Notes: a model not told the origin generated them from the sequence alone. Positions 27,182-36,124 are shown, counted from the first letter of the stretch. The stretch is 64,000 nt of DNA from Candidatus Methanoperedens sp. (GCA_012026795.1 VEPM01000001.1:1-64000), one strand, 5' to 3'. Numbers and translations: made by a program.

Positions 27182-28609
27182 TTAAATAGCGGATTTATTT
27201 AACTTATATAACTCCAAAATGTCTAAGATATCTCTATCGGTAGTTAGAGTCTCAATATCATTAAAATTATTAGCAAATATTGTTCTCATGAGAGTATCCT
27301 TCTGTCCTTTATTCAATGAATTGATTTTGGCTTCTAATTTATTTCTATCATCATTATTTAAGTGGATATTTCTATGAATTATATAATCTTCTGGCAATGT
27401 AACTATCTTCAGAAATTCTTCTACATCTTTCCCAAATGCTCTCTCAAAGAATTTCTTTTTTGGACTAACTACCCCATGGGTAGCAAGTAATACACATTGA
27501 ACACCCCTTAAATATTTTTTATTCCAATTTCGACCAATATATTTCCTATTTTTACTAAAATTGCCATGTATCGGGGAATACTTCATTGGAAACGACCAAA
27601 TCCGACTTTCATATCCATTTCTCTCAAATTCCTCATTCAATTCCACATTAATTTTTAACCTTTCATAAAAATCTTCTGGTGTATCCTCAAAGTTAAATAA
27701 AATATAATTTGATAAAATTTTAATTCCGTGTTCCGCTGCTAACCTTACTTTTTCTACGTAAGTATCTTTAAATTTTATATCATCAAAAGCGATTCGCAAC
27801 GGGTAAATAGCAATTTCACTTAACAGTTTCATTTTTTCTTTTGTTAGTAATCTTGAATCTATACCTTGATTAAAATCTACATAACGATTTGAAAAAAACT
27901 TTCTGCCGTTTATGTTTAGAGAATATTTAGCCCCTTTTTCAAAACCAGCAGATTTGATCTCATCAATTATTTTTGGAAATTCCTTAGAGGCTAAAATATT
28001 ATTGTCGAGTAAAAGTAAATGTTTTTTTTCTCCGAATTCCTTTTTTATGGCTTCTACTTGCTTAGCAATTGATATACTATTTGTAAAATGTGGTTCTATT
28101 ATTGGCACAGCACAAAATTTGCATTTTCTAATACAGCCCCTTGTAGCATAAGCAATATAAGAATCATTTGTTGGATAAGAATATCCTAATAAACTATTTG
28201 ATTTCTGATCTATAATTGAATAATCTGGAAGAATAGAATCTATTTTGTCATCATCTGTATAGCGCAACTTCCATTGCTCATTTAATAAACCCTCAACTAT
28301 AGTTACATCAATCTCTTTTTTTATTTCATCTTTCATTAAGGTGGCCATTACGCCACCAACAAAAATATGGGAAGGGTGCCTAACACTTTGGCTGTAATAT
28401 TTTATTGTCTTAATGGTTTTATTCCAATAAAAGGTAAACAAGGTTGAGATATAGATTCTATCCCAAATCTGTTCTTTTAATGTTGGTGAACATCCCTTGT
28501 AAAAAACTACATTATCTCCTCTTTGTTTATGATAGGTAGATATTTTCATTAATCCCAGAGGTGGGTATTTATTCTTATAATCAGGTTCTATTAGTAAAAT
28601 ATTTTCCAT
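27182..28609 (-). CDS. radical SAM protein of GHKL-associated cassette
   Basis: A 475-residue radical SAM enzyme. Residues 1-110 look like a cobalamin-binding Rossmann domain (ILLIEPDYKNKYPPLGLMKI; FVGGVMATL) but lack the DxHxxG histidine loop. The cluster motif CIRKCKFC lies at 159-166 and is followed by AVPIIEP and a LLLDNNIL strand. The C terminus is a long helical extension of unknown type. It is the third gene of a run with the GHKL ATPase and a Rossmann-fold protein, 47 bases after the second. Substrate unknown; modification of RNA, DNA or protein is possible. Confidence 0.82.
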   Translation of the reverse strand: MENILLIEPDYKNKYPPLGLMKISTYHKQRGDNVVFYKGCSPTLKEQIWDRIYISTLFTFYWNKTIKTIKYYSQSVRHPSHIFVGGVMATLMKDEIKKEIDVTIVEGLLNEQWKLRYTDDDKIDSILPDYSIIDQKSNSLLGYSYPTNDSYIAYATRGCIRKCKFCAVPIIEPHFTNSISIAKQVEAIKKEFGEKKHLLLLDNNILASKEFPKIIDEIKSAGFEKGAKYSLNINGRKFFSNRYVDFNQGIDSRLLTKEKMKLLSEIAIYPLRIAFDDIKFKDTYVEKVRLAAEHGIKILSNYILFNFEDTPEDFYERLKINVELNEEFERNGYESRIWSFPMKYSPIHGNFSKNRKYIGRNWNKKYLRGVQCVLLATHGVVSPKKKFFERAFGKDVEEFLKIVTLPEDYIIHRNIHLNNDDRNKLEAKINSLNKGQKDTLMRTIFANNFNDIETLTTDRDILDILELYKLNKSAI

Positions 28610-28656
28610 AACATGAACAAACTAATTTATTGATTGCATTATATAATTTTCAATTG

Positions 28657-29670
28657 TCAAAATGTAATCCCCATATATCTTGTTTTAATGCCATTATCAG
28701 ATTCAAAGAGGTCATTAATTACGATAAATTTAGATGTAAAATAATCAAGAACTCTCATAGGATACCTTTCATTTAATAGTTCCACTGGATTTTTTCCAGT
28801 ATAACCATCTGAATTTCCTATAAGTTCGCACTCAAAAACGAATGTTAGCATATTTGTTAGATTACTTCTACCATCATAATGGTCGCCCCTATAAGAAAAT
28901 CTTTCACAACAAACTACGTCAAAACTCTCCCTAGTTCCCATATTTATGACCATTTTAGGAATTGATATTAAAAGATATTCGCGATAATCAATTTGATCGA
29001 AAATATAAGAGTTCATATTAATATTATATTTTTCAAAAAATTTCTTTTTAAATTGAATTTGTCTAGGATTAACAAGATTATCTTTAACAATATTATCAAG
29101 TTTTTCTTTACCGCTAAGAATATCATCATCTTTACGAGCAGGTAATGTTAGGAACAATGTGAATGAGGTATGTCTAATTTTCTGAATTTGAAAAGTTCTA
29201 AGTATTGAATTAGTAACCTTCTCTTTATTTACAGAATATTTCCAATAAAATAAGGGTGAAGTAAAATCTAAATTTATAACATCGAATGGAAACCATCTCT
29301 GAGCTTTGTCAGGTATTGAAGTATTATACGCTCCAACAAGGTCTTCGTATTCACCATTATGATGTCTAGCATCAGGAAGTTTTTCTTGGATTCTTGCAAA
29401 TTTCTCTGAATCAGTTTCACAAAAACCTACGCTCTTGTATTTAGTTCTTCCATTGATTTGCAGCGTTTTTAAAAGTCCCATCCCTTCAAGTATTTTTATA
29501 TCGTAACACCCTTCCGCTGGAAACGTAAGATATCTTACGAAATCTGAATGACATTTCTCCTTCCTTATTCTTGCATATTTAGACCATACTTCATGTCTTA
29601 TATACTTTTTTTGGGGTGTATTGAAGACTTCTTCATCTGCCTTTCTATTGAAAAAACCATCTTCGGGCAT
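28657..29670 (-). CDS. Rossmann/methyltransferase-like protein of GHKL-associated cassette
   Basis: A 337-residue protein. After a basic N terminus (WSKYARIRKEKCHSDFVRYL) comes a possible nucleotide-binding strand-loop (FPAEGCYDIKILEGMG), a second strand ending in an acidic residue (SVGFCETDSEKFARIQ) and FPFDVINLDFTSPLFYWKYS, which resembles motif IV of class I SAM methyltransferases. I see no clear GxGxG, so catalytic activity is uncertain. The ATG directly follows the GHKL stop codon (TAAATG), with GGAGGA overlapping that stop, so translation is tightly coupled. I cannot name a family. Confidence 0.7.
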   Translation of the reverse strand: MPEDGFFNRKADEEVFNTPQKKYIRHEVWSKYARIRKEKCHSDFVRYLTFPAEGCYDIKILEGMGLLKTLQINGRTKYKSVGFCETDSEKFARIQEKLPDARHHNGEYEDLVGAYNTSIPDKAQRWFPFDVINLDFTSPLFYWKYSVNKEKVTNSILRTFQIQKIRHTSFTLFLTLPARKDDDILSGKEKLDNIVKDNLVNPRQIQFKKKFFEKYNINMNSYIFDQIDYREYLLISIPKMVINMGTRESFDVVCCERFSYRGDHYDGRSNLTNMLTFVFECELIGNSDGYTGKNPVELLNERYPMRVLDYFTSKFIVINDLFESDNGIKTRYMGITF

Positions 29671-31449
29671 TTATCTCCTCCATTCTTCAAGGTTTTTAAA
29701 AAATAATTGTTTTAATTTGTTAATATTTCCTCCAGAGTTCTCCAGAGATATTTCAAATAAAGTCAAAATTTCTTCTAATGATTCTTTGTCCTTCTTTTTA
29801 AGTCTTTTAAACACATTATGGCGATCGTTTAAAATAATTATTCTCTTCTTATTATCTACAACTACTGGCTCAGATTGGTTAAAATCCTGTAATTTCAAAT
29901 AATCCGATAATTCTTTTTCTTTAGACTTCTGTGAAATGTGAAATATTTTTACGCTGGGTATTGTCTTTTCTTTTTCTGGTATTTCCACTCTTATTGGAAC
30001 TTCCGTTTTAACTGGAATTTCTATTCTTGGTGGTGTTGTTACTTTTGAAATTTCTTCTTTCTTTCTGGGTTGCTGTAAAACATTATTAATTATTTCAGTT
30101 CTCTTTTCAGCTTGAATTATTTTCGTTTTTTCCTTTCTTTCTTCGTATCTCGCTCTTGCCCTTTTGAAAATAATATCATGTAAAATATTATGTATATATC
30201 TCTGAATATACATATAATGTGGATGATTAATCACAAAAGAGTTTCTGTTAATATTTAAAGAATCCTCTAATCCTTCATCAACATATATTTCACCAAATGT
30301 CCATGCCATCCATAGTTTTTCCATCCAAGGATAATTAAGAAAATTTCGATCCGCTTTTCCAATTGAAACGTTGCGTACTCGAACTAATACCCCTTGAAAA
30401 TCAACGGGAATTATTCGATTTTTTTGATTATAGAAATAACCCCTGAATTTGAGATGCTTATTATCTACTATTTGTTTTTCCTCAAAGAAATATACATCGA
30501 AATCTTCCCCTTCTATTTTTATATCATCTGAATTTGGTAGGATTATTGGTTTCCGTAAATCTATTCCATCGATCTCAACTGAAAAATCATATTTTTTGAT
30601 ATCATCAACTATTTTTTTGAGGACAGGATGCATATTCTTGATATTAAGTGGTCCATTAGGTAAATAGGGGACTGGAACTGTATTCGCAATGTCAAAAACA
30701 AATTGCCAATATGTACCGACATTTTTTTCAATTTCTCTAATAGTCTTTAATGAGATAATTTCAGATATTTTTTCGAATGATATATCCTCTAAATCTATTC
30801 TTTCATTTTTTTTACGTTCCTTCTCATCCATTTCCTCCAGTTTTTCTAATATTTCCTTGTCAGTAAGAATATCTATAAATTCCCGGCTTAGCTCTGATAA
30901 TATGATTATAGTATAATGAGCTCCAATTTCTTCCTCTAAATTGATAAAATTGTATTGACTTACATCGTAGATATTTTCAGGTCCTCCATCTGGCTTGTAT
31001 CCTTCCCCTTTATATCTGCTAAAATCTATATCAACTCTAAATTTCTTTTTCTCACCTGCCTTCGAAGAGATAACAGTCATTTTATTGCATAACTGAGAAG
31101 CTGAGATGAAACCGATACCAAATTTACCCACCAAGGGCCTCTCAAATTTGTCTGAAAACTCATTCTCTCTTCGTTTTTCAGAGTGGCTAATCCATGCGAA
31201 TTTATTTTCAAAGTCATCACAATTCATTCCTATTCCATCATCTATAATTGTAAATGAATCAAGGTCTGGCTTGGCCCTTATTGTTACTTTTGAAGCACTT
31301 GCATCATAGGAATTTATTATTAATTCTTTTATTGCATTTGCGGGATTGCTATAGATTCCAGAGCTTAAATCTTTAAGAATTTTACTATGAACTTTCATAT
31401 GCCCTGTTTGAGGTACATTCATTAGTTCAGGATTAAGTTCTCTACTCAT
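29671..31449 (-). CDS. GHKL (Hsp90/MutL/MORC-type) ATPase
   Basis: A 592-residue protein with a GHKL ATP-binding domain: N box KELIINSYDA at 41-50, G1 box DDGIGM at 70-75 and G2 box GKFGIGFIS at 108-116. A transducer-like region follows (about 200-420), then a charged coiled stretch, a low-complexity Pro/Val/Glu linker (about 480-510) and a C-terminal helical domain (RIIILNDRHNVF). Prokaryotic stand-alone GHKL ATPases of the MutL/MORC type occur in restriction and defence operons. It heads the three-gene cassette and is clearly more AT-rich than the ribosomal genes. Confidence 0.85.
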   Translation of the reverse strand: MSRELNPELMNVPQTGHMKVHSKILKDLSSGIYSNPANAIKELIINSYDASASKVTIRAKPDLDSFTIIDDGIGMNCDDFENKFAWISHSEKRRENEFSDKFERPLVGKFGIGFISASQLCNKMTVISSKAGEKKKFRVDIDFSRYKGEGYKPDGGPENIYDVSQYNFINLEEEIGAHYTIIILSELSREFIDILTDKEILEKLEEMDEKERKKNERIDLEDISFEKISEIISLKTIREIEKNVGTYWQFVFDIANTVPVPYLPNGPLNIKNMHPVLKKIVDDIKKYDFSVEIDGIDLRKPIILPNSDDIKIEGEDFDVYFFEEKQIVDNKHLKFRGYFYNQKNRIIPVDFQGVLVRVRNVSIGKADRNFLNYPWMEKLWMAWTFGEIYVDEGLEDSLNINRNSFVINHPHYMYIQRYIHNILHDIIFKRARARYEERKEKTKIIQAEKRTEIINNVLQQPRKKEEISKVTTPPRIEIPVKTEVPIRVEIPEKEKTIPSVKIFHISQKSKEKELSDYLKLQDFNQSEPVVVDNKKRIIILNDRHNVFKRLKKKDKESLEEILTLFEISLENSGGNINKLKQLFFKNLEEWRR

Positions 31450-32031
31450 TTTTTTCTTGATGAAAATTATTTTACTTCAATCTAAACTTTTCGGTAAATT
31501 TTTGTATTTAGTTATAACTTGCCTACAACTTAATTATATTTAAAAAAATTGGATAATAATTTATATATTAAAAATCAGATCAATATGATTCTTGCGTGAA
31601 ATTACAGAGACTGAATACTAACCATTCCTCCAATCCCACGCCGAAGTTAGAATGGAAGGAACAAAGATAAAGCTCGACCACGACTAGAAAATCCATAATT
31701 TCGTCCTCTCCACCTTCACTCCAAAATCACCATCCTCTAATCCTTCCCGACAGTGGCAACTGGTAACGCAAATTGGAAATTACAGAGGCAACTGGTCGCC
31801 CTGCACTCCACGTATCCTCATCCTGCGCTATACCAAGCTCGGCAAGCTTGTTCTTGATAAGCTCTCGGAATCCATTTATGCCAGCAGGCACACATATCTG
31901 CCCTCTCCCTATGCGCGATTCGGGATGATTCATTCTAATTTCATCCTTATTTCATCAAAAACGCTTTACTATTTCCTGGGATTTCATCACATTTAAATAT
32001 TCAAAAGGCATAATATTCACAGTATCGATCT
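31450..32031. other. 582-base region: promoter and remnants
   Basis: The first 120 bases, read on the minus strand, hold AT-rich TATA candidates (TTAAATATAATTAAG near 31540 and TTTAATATATAAATT near 31565) for the GHKL cassette. The rest has only a 68-residue minus-strand frame at 31727-31933 (NHPESRIGRGQICVPAGING...), described separately. A short duplication, GAAATTACAGAG, occurs at 31600 and 31783. No RNA gene seen. Confidence 0.45.
31727..31933 (-). CDS. small hypothetical protein or gene fragment
   Basis: A 68-residue frame. The N-terminal part (ESRIGRGQICVPAGINGFRELIKNKL) reads like a real protein, with helical AELGIAQDEDTW after it, while the C terminus looks less conserved. I do not recognise it; it may be the start of a longer gene now truncated. 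It diverges from the 32032 antitoxin gene. Confidence 0.35.
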   Translation of the reverse strand: MNHPESRIGRGQICVPAGINGFRELIKNKLAELGIAQDEDTWSAGRPVASVISNLRYQLPLSGRIRGW

Positions 32032-32232
32032 ATGGCTGCAACTATTGAGAGTATATATAGAGAACTGAAACTCCTAAGAACGGAAATAAAAGACCTAAAG
32101 AGCTTGCTTGTTCCCGAAGTTGAACCTGAAAATGATGAACTTGAAGCTATTGTTGAAGGGGAGAAGGAATTCAAGTCTGGTAAATATACGGATTGGCGAG
32201 CATTAAAAGCAAAAAAGGTCTTGAATGTTTAA
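32032..32232 (+). CDS. antitoxin-like protein (66 aa)
   Basis: A 66-residue helical protein (SIYRELKLLRTEIKDLKSLL, then acidic linker, EKEFKSGKYTDWRALKA). The C-terminal GKYTDWRALK motif is typical of antitoxins paired with RelE/ParE toxins. It overlaps the truncated RelE-like frame by 8 bases. Confidence 0.72.
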   Translation: MAATIESIYRELKLLRTEIKDLKSLLVPEVEPENDELEAIVEGEKEFKSGKYTDWRALKAKKVLNV

Positions 32233-32353
32233 TGTTGTTTTGACGAAAAAAGCTGAAAAAAGTCTTGCACGTCTACCCGAAGATGTTCAAAATAGCTGTG
32301 GGGAGATATTTGATGAACTTCAAGCCTCTTTTGCTCCTCTTAAGTTAGTGTAA
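32225..32353 (+). pseudogene. truncated RelE/ParE-type toxin
   Basis: Only 42 codons (MFNVVLTKKAEKSLARLPED... to FAPLKLV) remain of a RelE-type toxin normally about 85 residues long; the N-terminal strand and helix are present, the catalytic C-terminal sheet is gone. It starts inside the end of the antitoxin gene. The toxin is therefore dead while the antitoxin frame is intact. Confidence 0.75.
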
Positions 32354-32456
32354 AGAAAATGATGATAACGGCGGCGTTCATAGAGATCAGAACTTAAATA
32401 GACAGGAAATACAACATAACAATTATAACAGAATAAAGATATAGAAATATAATACC

Positions 32457-32660
32457 ATGGTAAATGTGGCAAAAAAAGAATTAATCTTGCATGAAATGGA
32501 ACATATTCCAGAACCCCTTTTAGATGAAGTACTGGATTTTATCCATTTTCTCAAAACAAAGACCGTTAAAGAAAAGCTGGAAACAGCGATTGCAAGTGAA
32601 TCTTCCCTTAAAAAGGATTGGCTGAGGGAAGAAGAAGATAAGGCATGGCAAGATTTGTAA
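32457..32660 (+). CDS. DUF2281-like antitoxin
   Basis: A 67-residue protein with the DUF2281-type N terminus (ELILHEMEHIPEPLLDEVLDFIHFLKTK) and an acidic C-terminal tail (DWLREEEDKAWQDL) suited to neutralise a toxin. It overlaps the MazF-like toxin gene by 16 bases, so the pair is translationally coupled. Confidence 0.82.
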   Translation: MVNVAKKELILHEMEHIPEPLLDEVLDFIHFLKTKTVKEKLETAIASESSLKKDWLREEEDKAWQDL

Positions 32661-32977
32661 AAGGGGATGTTGTTGTCGTTCCTTTCCAGTTTTCAGATCT
32701 AACGCAATCTAAAAGACGCCCAGCGCTGGTCATTGCAGAGTTAACAGGAAAAGATATAATTCTATGTCAAATAACGAGCCAATGGATAAATGATGATTAT
32801 GCTATCCAGATCGATGATAAAGACTTCGCGAAAGGCAATATTAAACAAAGAAGCCATATTAGACCAAACCGGATTTTTACAGCAGATAGCGGCATAATTT
32901 TATATTCTGTGGGACATCTCAAAAAGAAAATTATTGATGATGTTATAGACAAAATCATTGAAATCTTGCGGCGATAA
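32645..32977 (+). CDS. MazF/PemK-type endoribonuclease toxin
   Basis: A 110-residue MazF/PemK protein. Family features are visible: KGDVVVVPFQFSD at 6-18, KRRPALVIA (the arginine-proline core), an ILCQITS strand and SHIRPNRIFTAD. MazF toxins cut mRNA at short motifs. Both genes of this module are intact, unlike most others in the island. Confidence 0.9.
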   Translation: MARFVKGDVVVVPFQFSDLTQSKRRPALVIAELTGKDIILCQITSQWINDDYAIQIDDKDFAKGNIKQRSHIRPNRIFTADSGIILYSVGHLKKKIIDDVIDKIIEILRR

Positions 32978-33085
32978 AGTCTCCAACTTACGCTATCAAT
33001 TTCATTTTATCTATAGCAGTCCGGAGAGCTTGTATTTGAAAAGATAATAGGTTCAAGTACAGCGCTTGTGAAGTACAAAATATTT

Positions 33086-34186
33086 TTATAAATTCCTGAA
33101 TGAATATTTTCTACTGCCACAACCTATTTTTTCAGCAGCTTCCAGATGTATGGATGGATCTGTGCCCCACAAGTGGTATATCGACTTGCCGTTTATTTTC
33201 ATTCGTTCATTTATCAGGTCAATCGTGGCGGCATCAATAGCTACCGGGTCTGTTCCTGCAAGTATTCCGATATCTTCCACAAAACGCTCGCCTGAAAAAT
33301 TGAAGCAATCGCATCCGGGTGTAAGGTCATAAACCCAGTTGATATAACCGATGCGCCCTTTGAGCGCCCTGATAGGTCCAAGTGCTGCTTCACCTAACCT
33401 TTTTTGCATTTTAAGAGATGCATCCGCAGGAGGAATTATCGCTTCGTTGCTGCATGCATCAGCGCAGGATAATTCTCCGCAGCATTTTGAATGGTCTATC
33501 TGTGGAGGATTAATTGCCCCCCAGGGGCAAATCTCCACACAATCCCCGCACTGGATACATTTTTCAGGATCGATGGAAGGTCTTCCTACCTCATGGACTT
33601 TGATTTTTCCTGCCCTGTCAAGACATCCCATGCCCAGGTGTTTCACGGCGCCGCCGAATCCTGAGGCAGGATGTCCTTTCCCGTGGGAAATGACTATCAT
33701 GGAATCAGCTTCTGCGATACCTGATGCAATCGTAATACTGTCAAGCACATCTCCATTGATCTTTATCTCTCTTCCATCCCCGCCCCTTAATCCATCTGCC
33801 ACAATAAAGGGAGCATTCATACTCGCATGTGTAAATCCGTTCATGGCCGCCCCCTGAATGAGTTCTGCGGCATTAAGCTTCATACCTCTGTATAAGGTCG
33901 TGGTTTCTGTAACAAACGGTATCCCGCCTTCTTTTATTACCATGTCAACTACTGTTCTTACAATCACGGGTCTGATGTGTGTTGTATTGCCATATTCACC
34001 AGGATGAATTTTGATAGCTACAATATCTCCTTTTTTTACAGGTGATATATCCGGAAATATTTCTTTTATCTGCTCCGGCTGATTATCCTCTGGTTTTGTA
34101 ATTCTGGCATCTTTAAAAATAATTTTATTCAATATTGTCACATCCTGTTTGACTATATATGCAACAGTATTAATTAAGATTTTCAA
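33086..34186 (-). CDS. DUF362 protein with ferredoxin domain
   Basis: A 366-residue protein. The DUF362 part spans the N-terminal two thirds (KIHPGEYGNTTHIRP, GGIPFVTETTTLY, SHGKGHPASGFGGAVKHLGMG), with a [4Fe-4S] ferredoxin insert around 200-250 (CIQCGDCVEICPWGAI and a second CCGELSCADACSNEAI, which is irregular). DUF362 proteins are widespread in anaerobes with no assigned reaction. The start is uncertain: an in-frame GTG giving VTILNKI, 13 codons in, may be used. Confidence 0.82.
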   Translation of the reverse strand: MKILINTVAYIVKQDVTILNKIIFKDARITKPEDNQPEQIKEIFPDISPVKKGDIVAIKIHPGEYGNTTHIRPVIVRTVVDMVIKEGGIPFVTETTTLYRGMKLNAAELIQGAAMNGFTHASMNAPFIVADGLRGGDGREIKINGDVLDSITIASGIAEADSMIVISHGKGHPASGFGGAVKHLGMGCLDRAGKIKVHEVGRPSIDPEKCIQCGDCVEICPWGAINPPQIDHSKCCGELSCADACSNEAIIPPADASLKMQKRLGEAALGPIRALKGRIGYINWVYDLTPGCDCFNFSGERFVEDIGILAGTDPVAIDAATIDLINERMKINGKSIYHLWGTDPSIHLEAAEKIGCGSRKYSFRNL

Positions 34187-34439
34187 TAGAAGTAATTAGC
34201 GTCATGAGCATTCATATATTTTTTTTAAAGCGACCATCAACCTCAAATTCAAAAAAAAATAGCTATTAAACTATAGAGAACTAAAATAAACAATAATAAA
34301 ACTTATAACAACTGAATAAACCCAAAAACTTTCATTATATTTAATATCATTAATGCTCATAATGATGATTATGAAGACGCATGCTTCAATGCAAAAACAG
34401 ACGTGCTCAAAAAACAAAGAACAAAAATGGAGATAGTAT

Positions 34440-34637
34440 ATGTTAGAAACATCCGAAGAAAGGGTGAAATTATTAAAATCTGGAATTTCAGCCAAAAAAA
34501 TAGAACAGCTTTACATTACAAAAAATGATATCAAAATATTAAGTGTTCCTGTGCTCTTTGAGACAGTTGAAATACATCAGGAAATCGAAGGTAATGGATT
34601 TTTTTGTGAATTAACTCCTGAATACGTGAACGCTTAA
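34440..34637 (+). CDS. small hypothetical protein (65 aa)
   Basis: A 65-residue soluble protein (SEERVKLLKSGISAKKIEQLYITKNDIKIL) with a GGAG site just before its ATG, which supports expression. It precedes the ferredoxin gene by 39 bases on the same strand. I see no motif that assigns a function. Confidence 0.5.
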   Translation: MLETSEERVKLLKSGISAKKIEQLYITKNDIKILSVPVLFETVEIHQEIEGNGFFCELTPEYVNA

Positions 34638-34676
34638 CAAAATTTATATGTGCTGAACGCGTTAACAAGGCAGCCT

Positions 34677-34856
34677 ATGAGTGTTATTGTTAATCGTTAT
34701 AAGTGCGGTTACTGTGGAGCCTGCGTGGGAGTGTGTCCTGTTGGCGCACTCGAACTGGCGGAAACATGGATTGAAGTGGATAATACCTGCACGAGCTGCG
34801 GAGCATGTGCAAAAATATGTCCTGTTGGGGCGCTTGAGCTGGTGGTAATAAGATGA
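34677..34856 (+). CDS. 2[4Fe-4S] ferredoxin
   Basis: A 59-residue ferredoxin from the ATG at 34677, with two CxxCxxCxxxCP clusters (CGYCGACVGVCP and CTSCGACAKICP). The frame is open from a GTG at 34650, but the ATG matches the usual length. It overlaps the geranylgeranyl reductase gene by 4 bases (ATGA). In Methanosarcina, this ferredoxin-reductase pair supplies electrons for saturating archaeal lipid chains. Confidence 0.88.
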   Translation: MSVIVNRYKCGYCGACVGVCPVGALELAETWIEVDNTCTSCGACAKICPVGALELVVIR

Positions 34857-36031
34857 AATCCAGTTATGATGTTATTATAGTTGGGGCAGGTCCCGGTGGT
34901 TCGATAACTGCAAAAACCTGTGCACAAGCAGGGCTGGAAGTGCTATTGATTGAGAAAAGACAGGAAATAGGAGATCCGGTAAGATGTGCTGAGGGAGTTG
35001 GAAAAGAAGGTTTAGTAAAACATATTCAGCCTGATAGCAGATGGATAGCTGCCGAATTAAAAGGCTCGAAGATATTTGCTCCTGATGGAACTGAGATCAA
35101 AATGTCCGAAGAAGCATCAAGCCAAAAAGCGGGTTTTAATCTTGAAAGAAAAGTTTTTGACCGTGTGCTTGCGCAGCAGGCAGCCATGGCAGGCGCAGAC
35201 GTCATGGTAAAAACCAGAGCCATGGGATTATTAAGTAACAACGGAAGCATTTCAGGTATAAAAGCCATGTATATGGGAGAAGTCACTGACATCAAGGCCA
35301 GCATAGTCATTGGGGCTGATGGTGTGGAATCCAAGGTCGGCAGGTGGGGAGGAATAGATACTTCATTGAGACCTGTAGATATCAACACATGCACCCAGTT
35401 CCTTGTTTCAAATATTGATGCGGGTGAGTACAACAAATTTTACGTTGGAGAAAAATATGCGCCTGGAGGTTACCTGTGGTTATTTCCCAAAGGAGAACAT
35501 ACGGCAAATGTAGGCCTGGGAATACTCGGCAGCAAATGCGGCACTGTGAAGCCGATTTCATTGCTCCATAATTTCATGAAAACTTATATGCCTGAGGGTA
35601 AGATCATTGAAATGGTAGTGGGAGGCGTTCCCGTAAGCGGGCCGATAAAACAAACAGTGGCGGATGGTCTTATTCTTGTAGGTGATGCAGCAAGGCAGTC
35701 AGATCCCCTGACAGGAGGAGGTATCATCAATGCAATGGATGCAGGAAAAATTGCAGGGGAGGTATGTATCAAGGCAAAAGAAAAGGGAGATTATTCGGTT
35801 AAGATACTGAAAGAATACGAAGATAGGTGGCGCGCCACGATAGGAAAAGAATTGAGTAAATCCCTGATGATAAAAAATCTTCTTATAAAGGTGTCAGACG
35901 AGCAGTTAAACCAGCTAGCTCATTCACTATCCGGGATAGATACCAGCAAGATGGCTCTGCCAAAAGTGCTGCCAATTTTATTTAAGAAAAATCCGAAGAT
36001 ATTGTGGGAATTAAGGACGCTATTTATATAA
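34853..36031 (+). CDS. geranylgeranyl reductase family protein (archaeal lipid saturation)
   Basis: A 392-residue FAD enzyme: dinucleotide-binding GAGPGG at 11-16, the CAEGVG substrate-loop motif at about 44-49, and GDAARQSDPLTGGGI near 276-290. Members reduce the double bonds of di-geranylgeranylglycerophospholipids to give saturated phytanyl chains at the membrane. The preceding ferredoxin, fused by a 4-base overlap, is the likely electron donor. It is one of several paralogues usual in Methanosarcinales, so exact substrate is not certain. Confidence 0.88.
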   Translation: MKSSYDVIIVGAGPGGSITAKTCAQAGLEVLLIEKRQEIGDPVRCAEGVGKEGLVKHIQPDSRWIAAELKGSKIFAPDGTEIKMSEEASSQKAGFNLERKVFDRVLAQQAAMAGADVMVKTRAMGLLSNNGSISGIKAMYMGEVTDIKASIVIGADGVESKVGRWGGIDTSLRPVDINTCTQFLVSNIDAGEYNKFYVGEKYAPGGYLWLFPKGEHTANVGLGILGSKCGTVKPISLLHNFMKTYMPEGKIIEMVVGGVPVSGPIKQTVADGLILVGDAARQSDPLTGGGIINAMDAGKIAGEVCIKAKEKGDYSVKILKEYEDRWRATIGKELSKSLMIKNLLIKVSDEQLNQLAHSLSGIDTSKMALPKVLPILFKKNPKILWELRTLFI

Positions 36032-36061
36032 ATTCATTTAAAAAAGCACATAATCATTTGT

Positions 36062-36120
36062 GACAGGATTTACCGGATCGACAGGATTCGATTTATATAG
36101 TTAATCCCGTCGATCCTGTC
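36062..36120. terminator. nested inverted repeat between convergent genes
   Basis: Outer arms GACAGGAT (36062-36069) and ATCCTGTC (36113-36120), inner arms GATCGACAGGATT (36076-36088) and AATCCCGTCGATC (36103-36115, one mismatch). It separates the 3' ends of the geranylgeranyl reductase and secY genes and may serve as a two-way terminator, or be a copy of a dispersed repeat. Confidence 0.55.
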
Positions 36121-36124
36121 TATA

